Below, one piece after another: positions 33,330-45,223 of a DNA stretch of 64,000 bases. Within the stretch, counting starts at the first letter, position 1, and each line of letters begins with the position of its first letter. The stretch is from contig CM041465.1 of the NCBI GenBank assembly GCA_023213395.1, positions 217,875,741-217,939,740 of the forward strand. The letters run 5' to 3'. The position numbers were made by a program, and so were the translations under genes. This DNA comes from Cycas panzhihuaensis (lineage: Eukaryota; Cycadophyta). The notes beneath the pieces were generated by a model. That model did no database searches and was not told the origin of the DNA. It saw nothing but the letters and a program-made list of their open reading frames with translations.

Positions 33330-36300
33330 ATGGCTTCTAGAGGAAGCATAATAAGAATTGTAATAGAAAAGCTTATTGGTGCTAAAAGTTATACAATTTA
33401 GAAATATTAGATGCTACACAATTTTATTCATTTGAATGATCTTTGGAAGTATATCGACAATTCTGTAATGAGAAATGATGCCAATGAGATCATCAACTTC
33501 TAAAACAAATTGAAGATAGATATTAACTTCAATGTTAAGTACTAATCGAAGATGAAAATTACATTCAAATTTCTCAGTGTATCAACTAGTGGCAATGCCA
33601 TTTTGAATATTAAGGATGTTACCATACTAAAGCAGATGTGGGGCACAATCGTGAATATGTTTGAACATAAGGATGATGTGAAAGCCCTGAACTTGCAAAA
33701 TTAGTTGTACACATTGAAGATGACAAGTAACATAGTAGATCTTATGAAGGGTTATGAGATTAATTCAGGATCAATTGTTAACAACTGGGGGGATCATTCC
33801 CAATTTAGAGATTATAGTTTGTGTGCTAAGGAGTCTATGACTCATATATAATAACTTTGTAGCCATATTGACTTTATCTGACAAATTATTCACTTTGATA
33901 ATTGGACCTTTGTAATCACTGCTTATGGAACATGAACAGAAACTTAAGCCCATGCATGACGAATTTCCTAGAGCATTGGCATCATAGTCTAAAGGTAAAA
34001 AGACTTATATTCTAAATACAAATGCACCTTTTGAAATTTCAATTTAAAAGAAAAAATTAGGAGTGTCAAAGAGATAATGTAGGCCAAATATTTTTGTTGT
34101 TGAAGGTTAGGTCACATCAAGAAGGATTATTAGGTATGGTAGCATTAACAATAATTTCAATAGCCTTAGAATCAACCTCAACAATAAAAGTAGTAACAAT
34201 GACAATAATGACCACCCAGACAATGTGGTTTTGTGATGGACTCAGTTGAAAATGTATCTACCACAATCACAACATGGTTGTTTATTGTAGTGTACAAAAT
34301 GGGTTATGTTACACTAGATGTATAGTTCATTGATTCAAATACATCAAAACATAGGATGAGAAGGTTGGAATGGTTCAATGAGATGTGGCAAATGAGTAAG
34401 AAAGTAACCATTGGGAATGCCATCAAGTTGGAGGTAATTGGAATTGGAAAAGTACTATTCACTTTACTAAATAGTGATAAATGACATTCATGGAATGTCT
34501 TATACATACTGAATCTGAAGGTGGATTCTATTTCAATTGGTAAAATTCAATAACAAGATATGATTATAATATTTACTTGAGGATAATGCATGTTCTAAGA
34601 TAAATAAAATAAGATTGTAGTCATAGGATTGAGAGAGAACAATATGTATATATTACAAGGATACTCTTATATACACAGAGTATTCCTTACTCTATCACCT
34701 AAGTAGAAATTATAACATAAAAGAATGAGCCATTTGAACTACTCTAGTCTCTAATTGATGTATAAATTAAAAATGGTACATGGTCTATCTTTGATTAACA
34801 ATAAAAGTTATTTATGTGAAGCTTGTATTTTTATTAAGCAACACAGAGAATTGTTTTTAAAGAAGAAAGCATGAATAGCAAAAGAAAAATTATGATTGAT
34901 TCACTCTAACATTTGTGGACCAATGCTTGTTGTCTCGTTAGATAAAGCAAGATATTTTATCATTTTCATTGATGACTTTTCAAGAAAAGTCTAAATTTTT
35001 CTATTGAAGGAAAAGTCACAAGCTTTCACTTATTTCAAACAGTTTAAAAAGTTGAGAGAGAATGAAAGTTGACATAAGATCGAGGTCGTATGAACTGACA
35101 ATGGTGGAGAGCACATTTCAAATGAATTCATTTAGTTCTACAATGATCATGGAATTCAGATTGAGTTTGCTACTACCTTTACACCTTAACAAAATAGAGT
35201 TGCTAAAAGGATGAACAAAACTTTGGTTGAAAAAGGTAAATCAATGATGAAAGACAAGGATATAACATATTTTTTATGGATAGAAGCTATAAACATAGTA
35301 ATATATCTGACGAACAAAAGCAGTACAAGCATTGTGAGGAACATCAACTTTGAAGAAGCTTGGTTAGGTAGAAAACCAACAATAATTAATTTAAGAATCT
35401 TTGGATGTAATATGTACATGCATATTCCAAAAAAAAAGAAAACAAAAGTTAGATTGCAAAAGTATAAAATTTATCCTTATTAGATACTTTGAAGAAAGTA
35501 AAGCATAGAAAGTAGGAATTGTCTATTTAAAAAGTTCATATAATTCATGATGTTATTTTTTAAGAAGATAAAATTTAGGATATTGATTTAGTTGAGGTTG
35601 AAGATAAGGTTAAAGAATCATCTAAATGTAGTACTTCATGTGATATTGTTCAATCTGAATGAGTCAGTTGATATAGGTGATGAAGTAGAATTAGATTTTT
35701 TTAAAATTTCTAGAAGCTGAATCTAAAAAGATACTAAAGAGATAACTAAAGTCAAAGACAAAAAAAAATGTTTGATATGATACCTTCATCTTCAAAGAAA
35801 AAGCTTCTAAAATGGTTTATAAAAACTTTAAAGAACGTAGGGAAATTGTTACTTGATTTTCAAGGAAAGTAGAAATAAAAAATGTAACCTTCTAAACAGG
35901 AGAATATAACTTTTATGGCATGTATTAGATATAAGTGAATAACCAATGATTGAAGAAGCAATTAACGATCAAAAGTGGAATGAAGTTATGGAATTTGAAA
36001 TCCAAGCTGTTAAGAAAAACCACATATGGGATTTGGTCAAATTTCATGTTGGCAAGTATGCAATTGGATGCAAATAGATCTATAGGAAAAAGTTTAAATC
36101 AAATGGATTCATAGACAAATATAAAGTTTGACTTATAGCAAAAGGCTTCAAATAACTAAATGGAATTAAATACCAAGAACATTCATTCCTGTTATAAAAA
36201 TGAATACCATTTGAATCATTTTGGCAATAGTTGCATAATTCAATTGGCAACTATACTAAATAGATGTGAAAAGTACATTTTTGAATGGAGACTTAGACGA

Positions 36301-36892
36301 AGATATTTACATGGAGTAGTCACTTAGCTTTGTTGAAAAAGGTCAGCAACACTTGGTATGCTGACTAAAAAAGGCCTTATATGACCTAAAACAGGGTCCT
36401 AAAGCTTGGTACAAAAAGATTGATTGATATTTTCTAAATAATAGATTTAAGAGATCTCCAACTAACTCAAATCTATACATCAAAGAAGAAAATGATAAAT
36501 ATCATATATATGATGTTACATGTTGATGATTTATCGATCACAGGTAATGATATCAAACTTGAAAGTAGATTTAGGTTATTTCTTTGAGATGATATATATT
36601 AGAACTCTACATTACTTCATAGGTATAAAAGCATGGAAAAGGGTTGAACATGTCTTCATATTGTAGACAAAGTACACTTGAGAAATTTGGAAGAAATTTA
36701 AAATGAATGATGTAGACCTACGCCTACCTCTATGGAGACAGGTTATTGATTAACAACTAAAAATAGTGGAGTTGATGTTGATTTAACTTTGTATAGGCAA
36801 TTGGTAAGAAGTCTAATATATCTAATTACTACTAGATTTGATATATTTTTTGCAGTTGAAATAGTATTTAGATTTATGGAAATACCAAAACA
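33330..36892 (+). pseudogene. Copia-R: decayed Ty1/copia Gag-Pol, part before the Copia-B insertion
   Basis: Gag starts at about 33330 (MASRGSIIRIVIEKLIGAKSY), with TAG where copia Gags have Trp (I-stop-KY-stop) and then LNDLWKYIDNSV. Integrase: IIFIDDFSRKV, TDNGGEHISNEF, FTP-stop-QNRVAKRMNKTLVEK and FLWIEAIN (about 34930-35480). RT: KWNEVMEFEIQAVKKNHIW, DLVKFHVGKYAIGCK, MLHVDDLSITGND and LYRQLVRSLIYLITTRFDI (about 35940-36890). There are dozens of stops and frameshifts. It is much older than Copia-A and Copia-B and from another lineage. The sequence is continued at 49174 after removal of Copia-B. Confidence 0.88.
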
Positions 36893-37537
36893 TGTTGGAT
36901 ATTATGACAACAATCATTTAAGGCTAAAATTTTGGCATGTTTTCAGTGCAGTTTCCCCCCCTAATCTTTCTCGAGGGGTTTCAAGGGGGGTGGGAGCCCC
37001 CCTTGGCTGGGGGGTCCGGGGGAGATGGAACGCCCTTCGCTAAGAGTGGGTTTAGGGGTGATAGCCCCCAACCTGAAAAATTAGCCCTGTAAGCCATATT
37101 AAAATGTAAAGAGAATCAGGGTCGTTTGATACAAATACCCTAGATTCTATGGTTTAGATTTATGCCTTGAATATCCCTTTCATGTAGCCCATTTTAGGGC
37201 TTTTCTTATTATGTTGAATGTAATGTAATGTACTGTGATGAGGGTGGTGACTGGTTATTGTTCCTAAGAGCACTCTGCTACTGAGATGTATTGTTTCTCC
37301 ATTCTACAACAATAAAGATTGATACCTTTCCTGCGTATATGTTTCCTTAGCATACTGTTAGGGTTTTACCATGTTATATCGGGTGCATATGTGATGTTTA
37401 AGTTGTATATTGATGTTATTATATTATCTCTGATTTTAGAACTTGCATGTTAAATCTTAGTTTTGATTCCTGTAACTAGTTACAAAATAGTTTAGATCTT
37501 GTGGCAGTTTAAAGTTTGGGACCTTGTATTCTCAACA
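36893..37537 (+). repeat. 5' LTR of Copia-B (645 bp)
   Basis: It begins TGTTGGATATTATG and ends TATTCTCAACA, and is the direct partner of 48529-49173. It contains a dense block of C and G runs at about 36953-37025 that can fold into a GC hairpin. Confidence 0.96.
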
Positions 37538-37539
37538 AG

Positions 37540-37552
37540 TGGTATTAGAGCC
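37540..37552 (+). other. Primer-binding site of Copia-B
   Basis: TGGTATTAGAGCC starts two bases after the 5' LTR. It is one transition away from the initiator tRNA-Met site. Confidence 0.9.
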
Positions 37553-37608
37553 ATTTTTGTTTTGTAACGAGTCTATGAAAGTTTTGGTGTCAACTTTTCT
37601 ACACCAAA

Positions 37609-38276
37609 ATGGTAAAACTAGAAAGTGTAAAGCTCGAGGTGGAGAAATTTAATGGTGAGAACAACTTCGAGTTGTGGAAGCTAAAAGCGCATGATATTCT
37701 TGTACAACAGGGTTTGTACAAAGCCCTTGTAGGTAAATCGAAGAAACTCGTAGGGATGGACGATGATGATTGGGATGACTTAGATAAAAAGGTACTTAGC
37801 ACAATATGATTGTGCTTGGCATATGAAGTCTTGTTTAACATCATAGGGGAAGAGACAACAACAGGATTATGGACTCAGTTGGAAGGCCTGTATATGACCA
37901 AATCAGTAACGAATCAAATCTACCTAAAGAGGCAATTGTACTCATTATGGATGAAGGAAGGTACAAAAATTGCTGACCATTTAAATATTTTTAATACTCT
38001 TATTTGTCAGTTGACTAGTATCGATGTTAAAATTGAGGATGAGGATAAGGCTGTTACCTTGTTATGCTCATTACCTGAATCTTGGGATAATATTATCACC
38101 TCAATTAGTTTTAGCACTACAGATGTATTAGATTATGATTCTGTTATGAGCGCTTTGCTAATAGAAGAAGGGTAGAGGAAATCTAGTCTTGAAACCTCCA
38201 CACTAGAAGCTATGATAGTAAGGGGTAGAACGTTTGAGAGAGGATAAAACTCCAGGTATATATCGAGGCCCAAGTC
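37609..38276 (+). pseudogene. Copia-B Gag, 5' part
   Basis: It starts MVKLESVKLEVEKFNG, then NNFELWKLKAHDILVQQGLY, a stop (TGA after KKVLSTI at 37807-37809), and continues LCLAYEVLFNIIGEE, LWTQLEGLYMTKSVTN and LPESWDNIITSISF, ending near GRTFERG. This is a typical UBN2-type copia Gag. Gypsy-A interrupts it just before the zinc knuckle. Confidence 0.93.
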
Positions 38277-39386
38277 TGATCTGAATCTTGAATGGGAAAG
38301 TGAAAACTTTAACCAATTGAAACAAAATCCAGAACAATATACATATTATTACATAGAATTTAAAATTTTTAGAATTTTCTTACAAAAACTCCTTTGTTTG
38401 TGCTCTGTCGAGCATGCAATGGACTACTGCAGCATTTTGGGAGAGAGAGAATGAGAACTGGGCGCTCCTTCAGCTGTTGCTCATTCGCTAGAACCTCTGT
38501 TTCGAAGTCTGCAACCCGTTTTTGGACTTTTTTACCAAAAATCCCATTTTGGTGAGGAAGAAACTGGCTAGCGTCTCTTCTGGGACTACTGCTCTTTACT
38601 GTCTTCTCCTCTAGACTGCGGCTACGATTTTTTGGGCTCCTTCACATTCCCCGCAACAGGTTTTTCTGCTGCGATTCTGCTGTGTTCTCTCCCAACGTAG
38701 GTTTTCTCACTTGGAGCCGTTCTTCTTCCAGAAAGTCAGTTTCTTGCTACTTTCCTTGAATCTTGCTCTGTACTATGTCTAGGGCTGTAGCGTCCTCTCT
38801 TTTATGTCAAGAATCTCTGTCTTGATCCTCCGGATTCCTCTCCCAAATTTTGCTTAAAAGCGTTTCCATTTGAGAGAGATATTTCCGTTTTTTCATTTTT
38901 TCCGTTTTCCAACGGGTTTCAAAACGGTTTGATAAATCTTAGGAAAATCTTTTTATTTTGGTGTTTTTCCTCTTTGAATGCGTAGAGGACATGTGTGCGC
39001 ACCTTCTCCTCAATTTTCGTACAAAGCAGTTCTGTGCTGCCAAAACCATTTCCGTTTTTGTTATTTTCTTGTTTTTTGACTTCCACGTAGCTTACATAGC
39101 AGTGGTAGCGACTCCGTAGCACTGTAGTAGCTCAGAGTCGTAGCACTTGCGTAACACCTTGGTAGTAGTTGTAGCACCTTAGTAGCACCTTGGTAGTAGT
39201 TGTAGCACCTTAATAGCAGCTTGGTAGTAGTTATAACACCTTTTTATACTTGTAGAAATATATTTTTAAGCCTTTTAAAGGCATATTTCTACTAAATGAA
39301 GATCATTAAGCAATTTTCTACTACATAAAGACCATTTACATGAAAAACAAAGTATTTAGAGTATTTTAAAGATCTGAAATGGATCA
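38277..39386 (-). repeat. 3' LTR of Gypsy-A (1110 bp)
   Basis: It matches 44104-45218. The same minisatellite sits at about 39120-39245, with small copy differences. The LTR ends on the element strand with the sequence complementary to TGATCTGAATC at 38277. Confidence 0.96.
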
Positions 39387-39402
39387 GAACTCCCCTTTTT
39401 TA
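39387..39402 (-). other. Polypurine tract of Gypsy-A
   Basis: The minus strand reads AAAAAAGGGGAGTTC directly before the TGATCC start of the 3' LTR. Gypsy-B has the identical tract at 58415-58429. Confidence 0.93.
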
Positions 39403-39424
39403 GGAGTTCATGGCCTCATGAACT

Positions 39425-42400
39425 TTATAGGTGTAGATGAGGGAATTTGATTTTCCCTGTCTCTTTATTATACCATTTTGCTTTGCTAGGTACTTGTCCT
39501 TTCTCTCGCAATTCAAGGATGAATTATGCCTCTTGGTCTCTGCGCTTCCTTTGAAAAATGTAATCATTTTGCATTGGTTCCTCTTTCTCTATCCGCAACT
39601 CTTCTGGGTTTGGTAACAGTGGAACTCTGTCTTCGTCTTCATCCAACATGGATGGCTCGAACATCTTCAGATTCTCAACATTTACTACGGAATACATCTT
39701 CATGAATTCTGGAAGTTCAAGCTGAAAATCATTTTCCCTAATTTTCTTCAAAATTGTAAAAGGACCATATCATAAAGGCTTTAGCTTTTTGCCTTCACCT
39801 TGCAGTCTTTTCTTACTGAGGTGCAACCAAACTCTATCTCCTTCCTTAAAGGAATGGCTAGTTCTATGTGCATCATGGCACTGCTTGTATCTCTATTGAG
39901 ACTTTTGAAGCTGCTCTTCAACTTGTTGATGGATTTTTCTGATTCTTTCCAAGAATCTTTGTGCCTTTTCATCTCCTTCTTCCTCCTTTCCATTTCCTAC
40001 AGAAAGTTGAGCAGAAAAGTCTAAATCGAAAGGACTTGCAGGTAGAAATCCTAAACATACCTCAAATGGTGATTTCTGGGTTGAGCTATGGATAGCTCTG
40101 TTGAATGCAAATTGTAAGTATGGGAGACTTTCATCCCAAGTCTTAGGATGCTTGGCATTGTATCCTCGTAACAACTATACTAATGTCCTATTGACAACTT
40201 CAGTCTGGCCGTCTGTTTGAGGATGAAAAGTTGTGCTCATCTTTAGCTTTGTATCCATCATTCCCCAAAGTGTTTGCCAAAAATGACTTAGAAATCACTG
40301 TCTCGATCGAAATGATTGAGTTGGGAAGTCCAAAATACTTCCAAACATGCTGGAAAAATAATCTAGCTATGTCTTCTCCTGTATGTGTTTTCTTACAGGG
40401 AATCAACATCACCATTTTACTGAACCGATCAACAACTACAAACAAATAATCCGTACCATTTTTGGTTTGTGGTAGTCCTCCCAAGAAATCCATGGAGATA
40501 CTTTCCCATGGTTGTGATGGAACAGGAAGTGGAATATACAATCCAAACTTCCTATTGGCCGACTTTGATGTGCTACATAATGTACACTCTCGTACTACTG
40601 TAGTCACATCTTGCTGCATGTTTGGCCAATACATATATCTCTACAAATTTAGCAACGTCTTTCCCACTCCAAAGTGTCCTGCAACTCGAGAGGTGTGAGC
40701 TTCTCTTATCCACTTCATTCACCGCATGCTTTGGAATGCAAAGCTTGTCTTGCTTGCAAAGAAGTCCATCTTTCGACTAGAAATCGCAACTACTTTTCCT
40801 TCTTTGTAGTTGCTCAAAGATAGGCTTGAATGCCTCATCTTTTAAATACAAATCGACATATTCATCATGGCGTAAAGGTTGAAATTGCATAGCTACCAAC
40901 AAACCGGAATTACCTTCTTTGTTGAGGAGGTCTGGATAGCAAGTCTGCAATCTTATTCGTCATTCCTTTCTTGTATTTTACCACGATGTGAAACTGCTGC
41001 AAATAGGACATCCACTTCATGTGCCTAGCCTGCTGCAATTTGGAGTGAGTCTGCAAACATTGCAAAGGCTTGTGGTCGATGTGGATGACCACTTCTTTTC
41101 CCAACAAATAGGGTCTCTAATGCTTCATTGCTTGGTGCAATGTATAGAGCTCCTTATCGTAAGTTGGGTAGTTTATGACAACTCCATTAAATGTCTCTAA
41201 ATGGTATGCTATCGGTTTTCCTTCTTGCTTCAATACTGCTCCCATGGCATAGCCTGAAGCATCAGTCTCCAATTCAAATGGCTTCTGCAGCGAGGGTAAA
41301 GCTAGCACTGGTGCCTCACAGATTTTCTGCTTCAAAAGCTTGAAAGCTTTTTCTTGTTCATTCTCCCAATGAAACTTTGTATGTCCTCCCGTCAATGCAT
41401 GAAGAGGTGCTGCAATTTTAGAGAATCTGAAAATAAATTTTCTTAAATATTGACATGCACCAATGAAACTTCTTACCTCTATGGTTGTCTTGGGCATAGG
41501 CCAATTGAGAATGACTTTGATCTTTGCTGGGTCAATCTTCAATTCTCCTCCTCCAACCACAAAACCTAAGAAGACGAGAGATTGCTTTCCAAACTCGCAC
41601 TTCTTTAGATTTAGTTTCGATTGCTGCTCTTGGAGAACTTTGAGCACTTGCTCAACATGTTGGAGGTGCTCCTCCTATGTTTGGCTAAAAATCAGAATAT
41701 CATCTAGATAAACAATTACAAAGTCATCAATGAAGGGTCTTAATACCTCATTCATCAATCTCATGAAGGTGGCAGGTGCATTGCACAGACCAAACAACAT
41801 CACCAACCATTCAAACAATCCTTGCTTCGATTTGAAGGTTGTTTTCCAAGTATCCTCCTCTCGGATTCGAACCTAATGGTAACCTGATTTTAGGTCCATT
41901 TTCCTGAAATATCTTCTTGTTGCGGTGGTCCAACAAGTCATCTATCCATGGTAAGGGATGTCTGTTCTTTATGGTGATCTTATTCAAAGCTCGGTAATCA
42001 ATGCACATTCTCCATCCTCCATCTTTCTTTGGCACCAAAATAATAGGTGATCCACATGGAGAACAACTCGGTTTGATCACTCCTTGTTCCAAGAGTTCTT
42101 GAATCTGCCTCTTAATCTCTTCATTCTCTAAAACTGAGTTTCGGTAGAGACTAAGATTCAAAGAAAGGTGAATTAGCAACCACCGGATTTCATGTTCAAT
42201 TGCCCTTTTAGGGGCAGCCTTTCGGCTCTTGGAATATGTCATCAGCCTATTCCTTAGGTCTTCAATTTGCTGCACTTGCTTCCTATCCAGTGCCTGTATT
42301 GAGGACTCTGCTTGCTTATTTTCTTCCACCTTTGGCTTTATCATCAAAGACAAACTTCCTACAAGCATTAATTAATCTTTTCGCTTGTTGGGAAGATATG

Positions 42401-43989
42401 AGAGAAATCTTCTTCTGTGGCTTTGATGCATTGATCAGATATGATCTCCTGTCCTTGATGAGTCAAATCTTTCTCAGCCTCCTATGGTGAACTCCATCTC
42501 TATCATAGAGATATGGGCTGCCAAACATAACTTGACAAACATCCAAAGGGACTACTTCACATTCAACTTCATCAATGAACTTTTCAGAAATTGTAAATTT
42601 AAACTTACATTGGTGAGTAACCTGCAACTCTGAATCTTTTTACAACCATCCAAGAGGATATGGTTTTGGATGTGCATGCATCTTTAATCCTAGTTTCTTT
42701 ACCAATGCTTCTGAGATTAAATTCTTTTGGCTTCCTCCATCAAATATGGCATCAACCATGCTTTGCTTCACTTGGATTCTTACCATGAAGAGCTCCTCTC
42801 TAATCTCTAGGTCAACTTGCTGATGGTTGTCTCCAGGCTCCACGTTAGCCATGAGCATCAACTTCTCATTGGCTTCTTCAATGCCGCCAACATTTTCATC
42901 ACCTACAGAGTTAAGTAAAGTTTTACCTTCAGTTTTAACTTTACCTTTCCCCTTGTTCTTGGGTCTTTTCTCTGGGTGTAGAAACCAACAGTCTTCTACA
43001 ATGTGACCCGCTCGCTTGCAATGAGTACAAGTGATTTTGATTTGGGTGGTATTGGCTTGTTTCATCTTGCCAAAACCTCTGATGGATTGTTGTCCCACTT
43101 TATCTGGAAACTTACTTCCTCGGGTAGGTTTGTTGCTACCTTCTTGAGGTGCAAATCTTTTCCTTTCGGCATAAACCTTCTTATTCCTCTTTTCTATGGC
43201 AATCGCCTTCTTGTTGGCGTTATCGAGTGATTTGACTTTGAACAGTTGAAGTTCTTCTTTGAATATCTTTGCTGCGATCCTCCAATATATTTCAAGATTA
43301 TGTCTTTACCCGAAAGAGATGCCCAACACATGACTTGCTTTTGAAATTACATTGTATAATCTTGGACATTTTGGCCTCTTTCCGCTTGTAATATTGCCAT
43401 CTAATCCTCTGTTGCTCTTCATATCTAATAGGATAGAATTGCTTCTTTATGAGGATTTTAAACTGCTGCAAGTGATTTCATTTACATTATGGGATTTAAT
43501 ATATGCATTCCACCAAACTAATGCATGTTTAGATAATGTTAACCTAGTAAAAGTTATTTTCACTGGTTTTATACCCATAAATAGAGAAATAAGTTTCTAG
43601 TTGGTCCACCAATTATCTAAATTTTCAGCATCCAACATTCCATCATAGATGGGTAATTCAAGTTTTGCCTCTACCTTGAATGGATGTGTGAATACTGCCG
43701 GATTGTCATCTTCTTCATCATTTTCTTGTTGGTCTTCTACCAACTCTTCATTCGTGTCTTCTTTCATCGGTTCTTCTTCTTCCTTCTTTACGCCTTTGGC
43801 TATTGGAGAAGAAGTTGCAAATAGCTGTGCCACAAGCTGGGTTAGCTTGTCGAGGTTCTGCTACATTTTCACGAACCTTTCCTCCATTTTCTGCTTACGG
43901 ATCGACCATCTTCCTTTCTTTGTTTTCTTTCTCTCCGGAGGCTCGGTTAGAGGTTCACCCAGATTATGATATTGGTATCTAGTTTTCAT
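39425..43989 (-). pseudogene. Gypsy-A Gag-Pol polyprotein, broken
   Basis: The start ATG at 43987-43989 opens MKTRYQYHNLGEPLTEPP. Gag has an acidic stretch (EEEEPMKEDTNEELVEDQQ) and zinc knuckle CTHCKRAGHIVEDC (42988-43029). Protease FDGGSQKNLISEALVKK (about 42732-42755) keeps its [25 protein letters not shown] (about 42000-42060) and VIVYLDDIL (about 41690-41715). RNase [14 protein letters not shown] and HIDHKPLQCLQT. Integrase: MDFLGGLPQTKNGTDYLF (about 40450-40500), with a frameshift after IIS near 40310. The tail NVENLKMFEPSML leads into LRIEKEEPMQND and KAKWY, where chromoviruses carry a chromodomain. Stops and frameshifts are fewer than in Gypsy-B. Confidence 0.94.
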
Positions 43990-44079
43990 ACAAACTTCTA
44001 CAATGAAAGTAAGAGGATTTTTTTCCTTTTCTTTTCTTTCTTTTTCTTTAAAACCCCTAAAATCCCAAGGGTTTTAAGA

Positions 44080-44095
44080 AACTAGCTCTGATACC
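44080..44095 (-). other. Primer-binding site of Gypsy-A
   Basis: About eight bases inside the 5' LTR the minus strand reads TGGTATCAGAGC, an exact match to the initiator tRNA-Met complementary site. Confidence 0.9.
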
Positions 44096-44103
44096 AAAAA
44101 TAT

Positions 44104-45218
44104 TGATCTGAATCTTGAATGGGAAAGTGAAAACTTTAACCAATTGAAACAAAATCCAGAATAATATACATATTATTACATAGAATTTAAAATTTTTAGA
44201 ATTTTCTTACAAAAACTCCTTTGTTTGTGCTCTGTCGAGCATGCAATGGACTACTACAACGTTTTGGGAGAGAGAGAATGAGAACTGGGCGTTCCTTCAG
44301 CTGCTGCTCATTCGCTGGAACCTTTGTTTCGAATTCTGCAACCCATTTTTGGTCTTTTTTTACCAAAAACCCCATTTTGGTGAGGAAGAAACTAGCTAGC
44401 GTCTCTTCTGGGACTGCTGCTCTTCTTTCTCCTCTCGATCATGGCTACAATTTTCTGGGTTCCTTCACATTCCCCGCAACAGGTTTTTCTGCTGCGATTC
44501 TGCTGTGTTCTCTCCCAACGTAGGTTTTCTCACTTGGAGCCATTCTTCTTCTGGAAAGTCAGTTTCTTGCTGCTTTCCTTGAGTCTTGCTTCGTACTGCA
44601 TCTAGGGCTGCGGCGTCCTCTCTTTTCTGTCAAGAATCTCTGTCTTGATCCCCCAGATTCCTCTCTCGAATTTCGCTTAAAAGCGTTTCCATTTGAGAGA
44701 GATATTTCCGTTTTTCTATTTTTTTTGTTTTCCAATGGGTTTCAAAATGGTTTGATAAATCTTAGGAAAATCTTTTTATTTTGGTGTTTTTCCTCTTTGA
44801 ATGCGTAGAGGACACGTGTGCGCACCTTCTCCTCAATTTTCGTACCAAACGGTTACCGTTTGTGCCGCCAAAACCATTTTCGTTTTTGTTATTTTCCCAT
44901 TTTTTGACTTCCGCGTAGTAGCCCGTAGCGACTGTAGCGACTCAGTAGTAGCTCAGTGTAGTAGCACTTGTGTAACACCTTGGTAGCACCTTGGTAGTAG
45001 TTGTAGCATCTTAGTAGCACCTTGGTAGTAGTTATAGCACCTTAATAATAGCTTGGTAGCAGTTATAGCACCTTTTTATACTTGTAGAAATACATTTTTA
45101 AGCCTTTTAAAGGCATATTTCTACTAAATGAAGATCATTAAGCAATTTTCTACTACATAAAGACCATTTACATGAAAAACAAAGTATTTAGAGTATTTTA
45201 AAGATTCGAAACGGATCA
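44104..45218 (-). repeat. 5' LTR of Gypsy-A (1115 bp)
   Basis: It is the direct partner of 38277-39386. On the element strand it starts TGATCCGTTTCG. A minisatellite with GTAGCACCTTGGTAGTAGTT units lies at about 44935-45075 (plus strand). Short differences from the partner are visible, including extra bases in the TACCGTTTGTG region near 44850. Confidence 0.96.
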
Positions 45219-45223
45219 AAGTC

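Larger units (their letters stand above)
38277..45218 (-). mobile_element. Gypsy-A: Ty3/gypsy element nested in Copia-B
   Basis: LTRs 44104-45218 (5') and 38277-39386 (3') have ends TGATC/GATCA and are flanked by a perfect target duplication AAGTC (38272-38276 and 45219-45223). One minus-strand Gag-Pol lies inside. The order PR-RT-RH-INT followed by a short chromodomain-like tail places it in Ty3/gypsy, probably a chromovirus. Gypsy-B is a sister copy. It is the youngest layer of a three-level nest. Confidence 0.97.
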
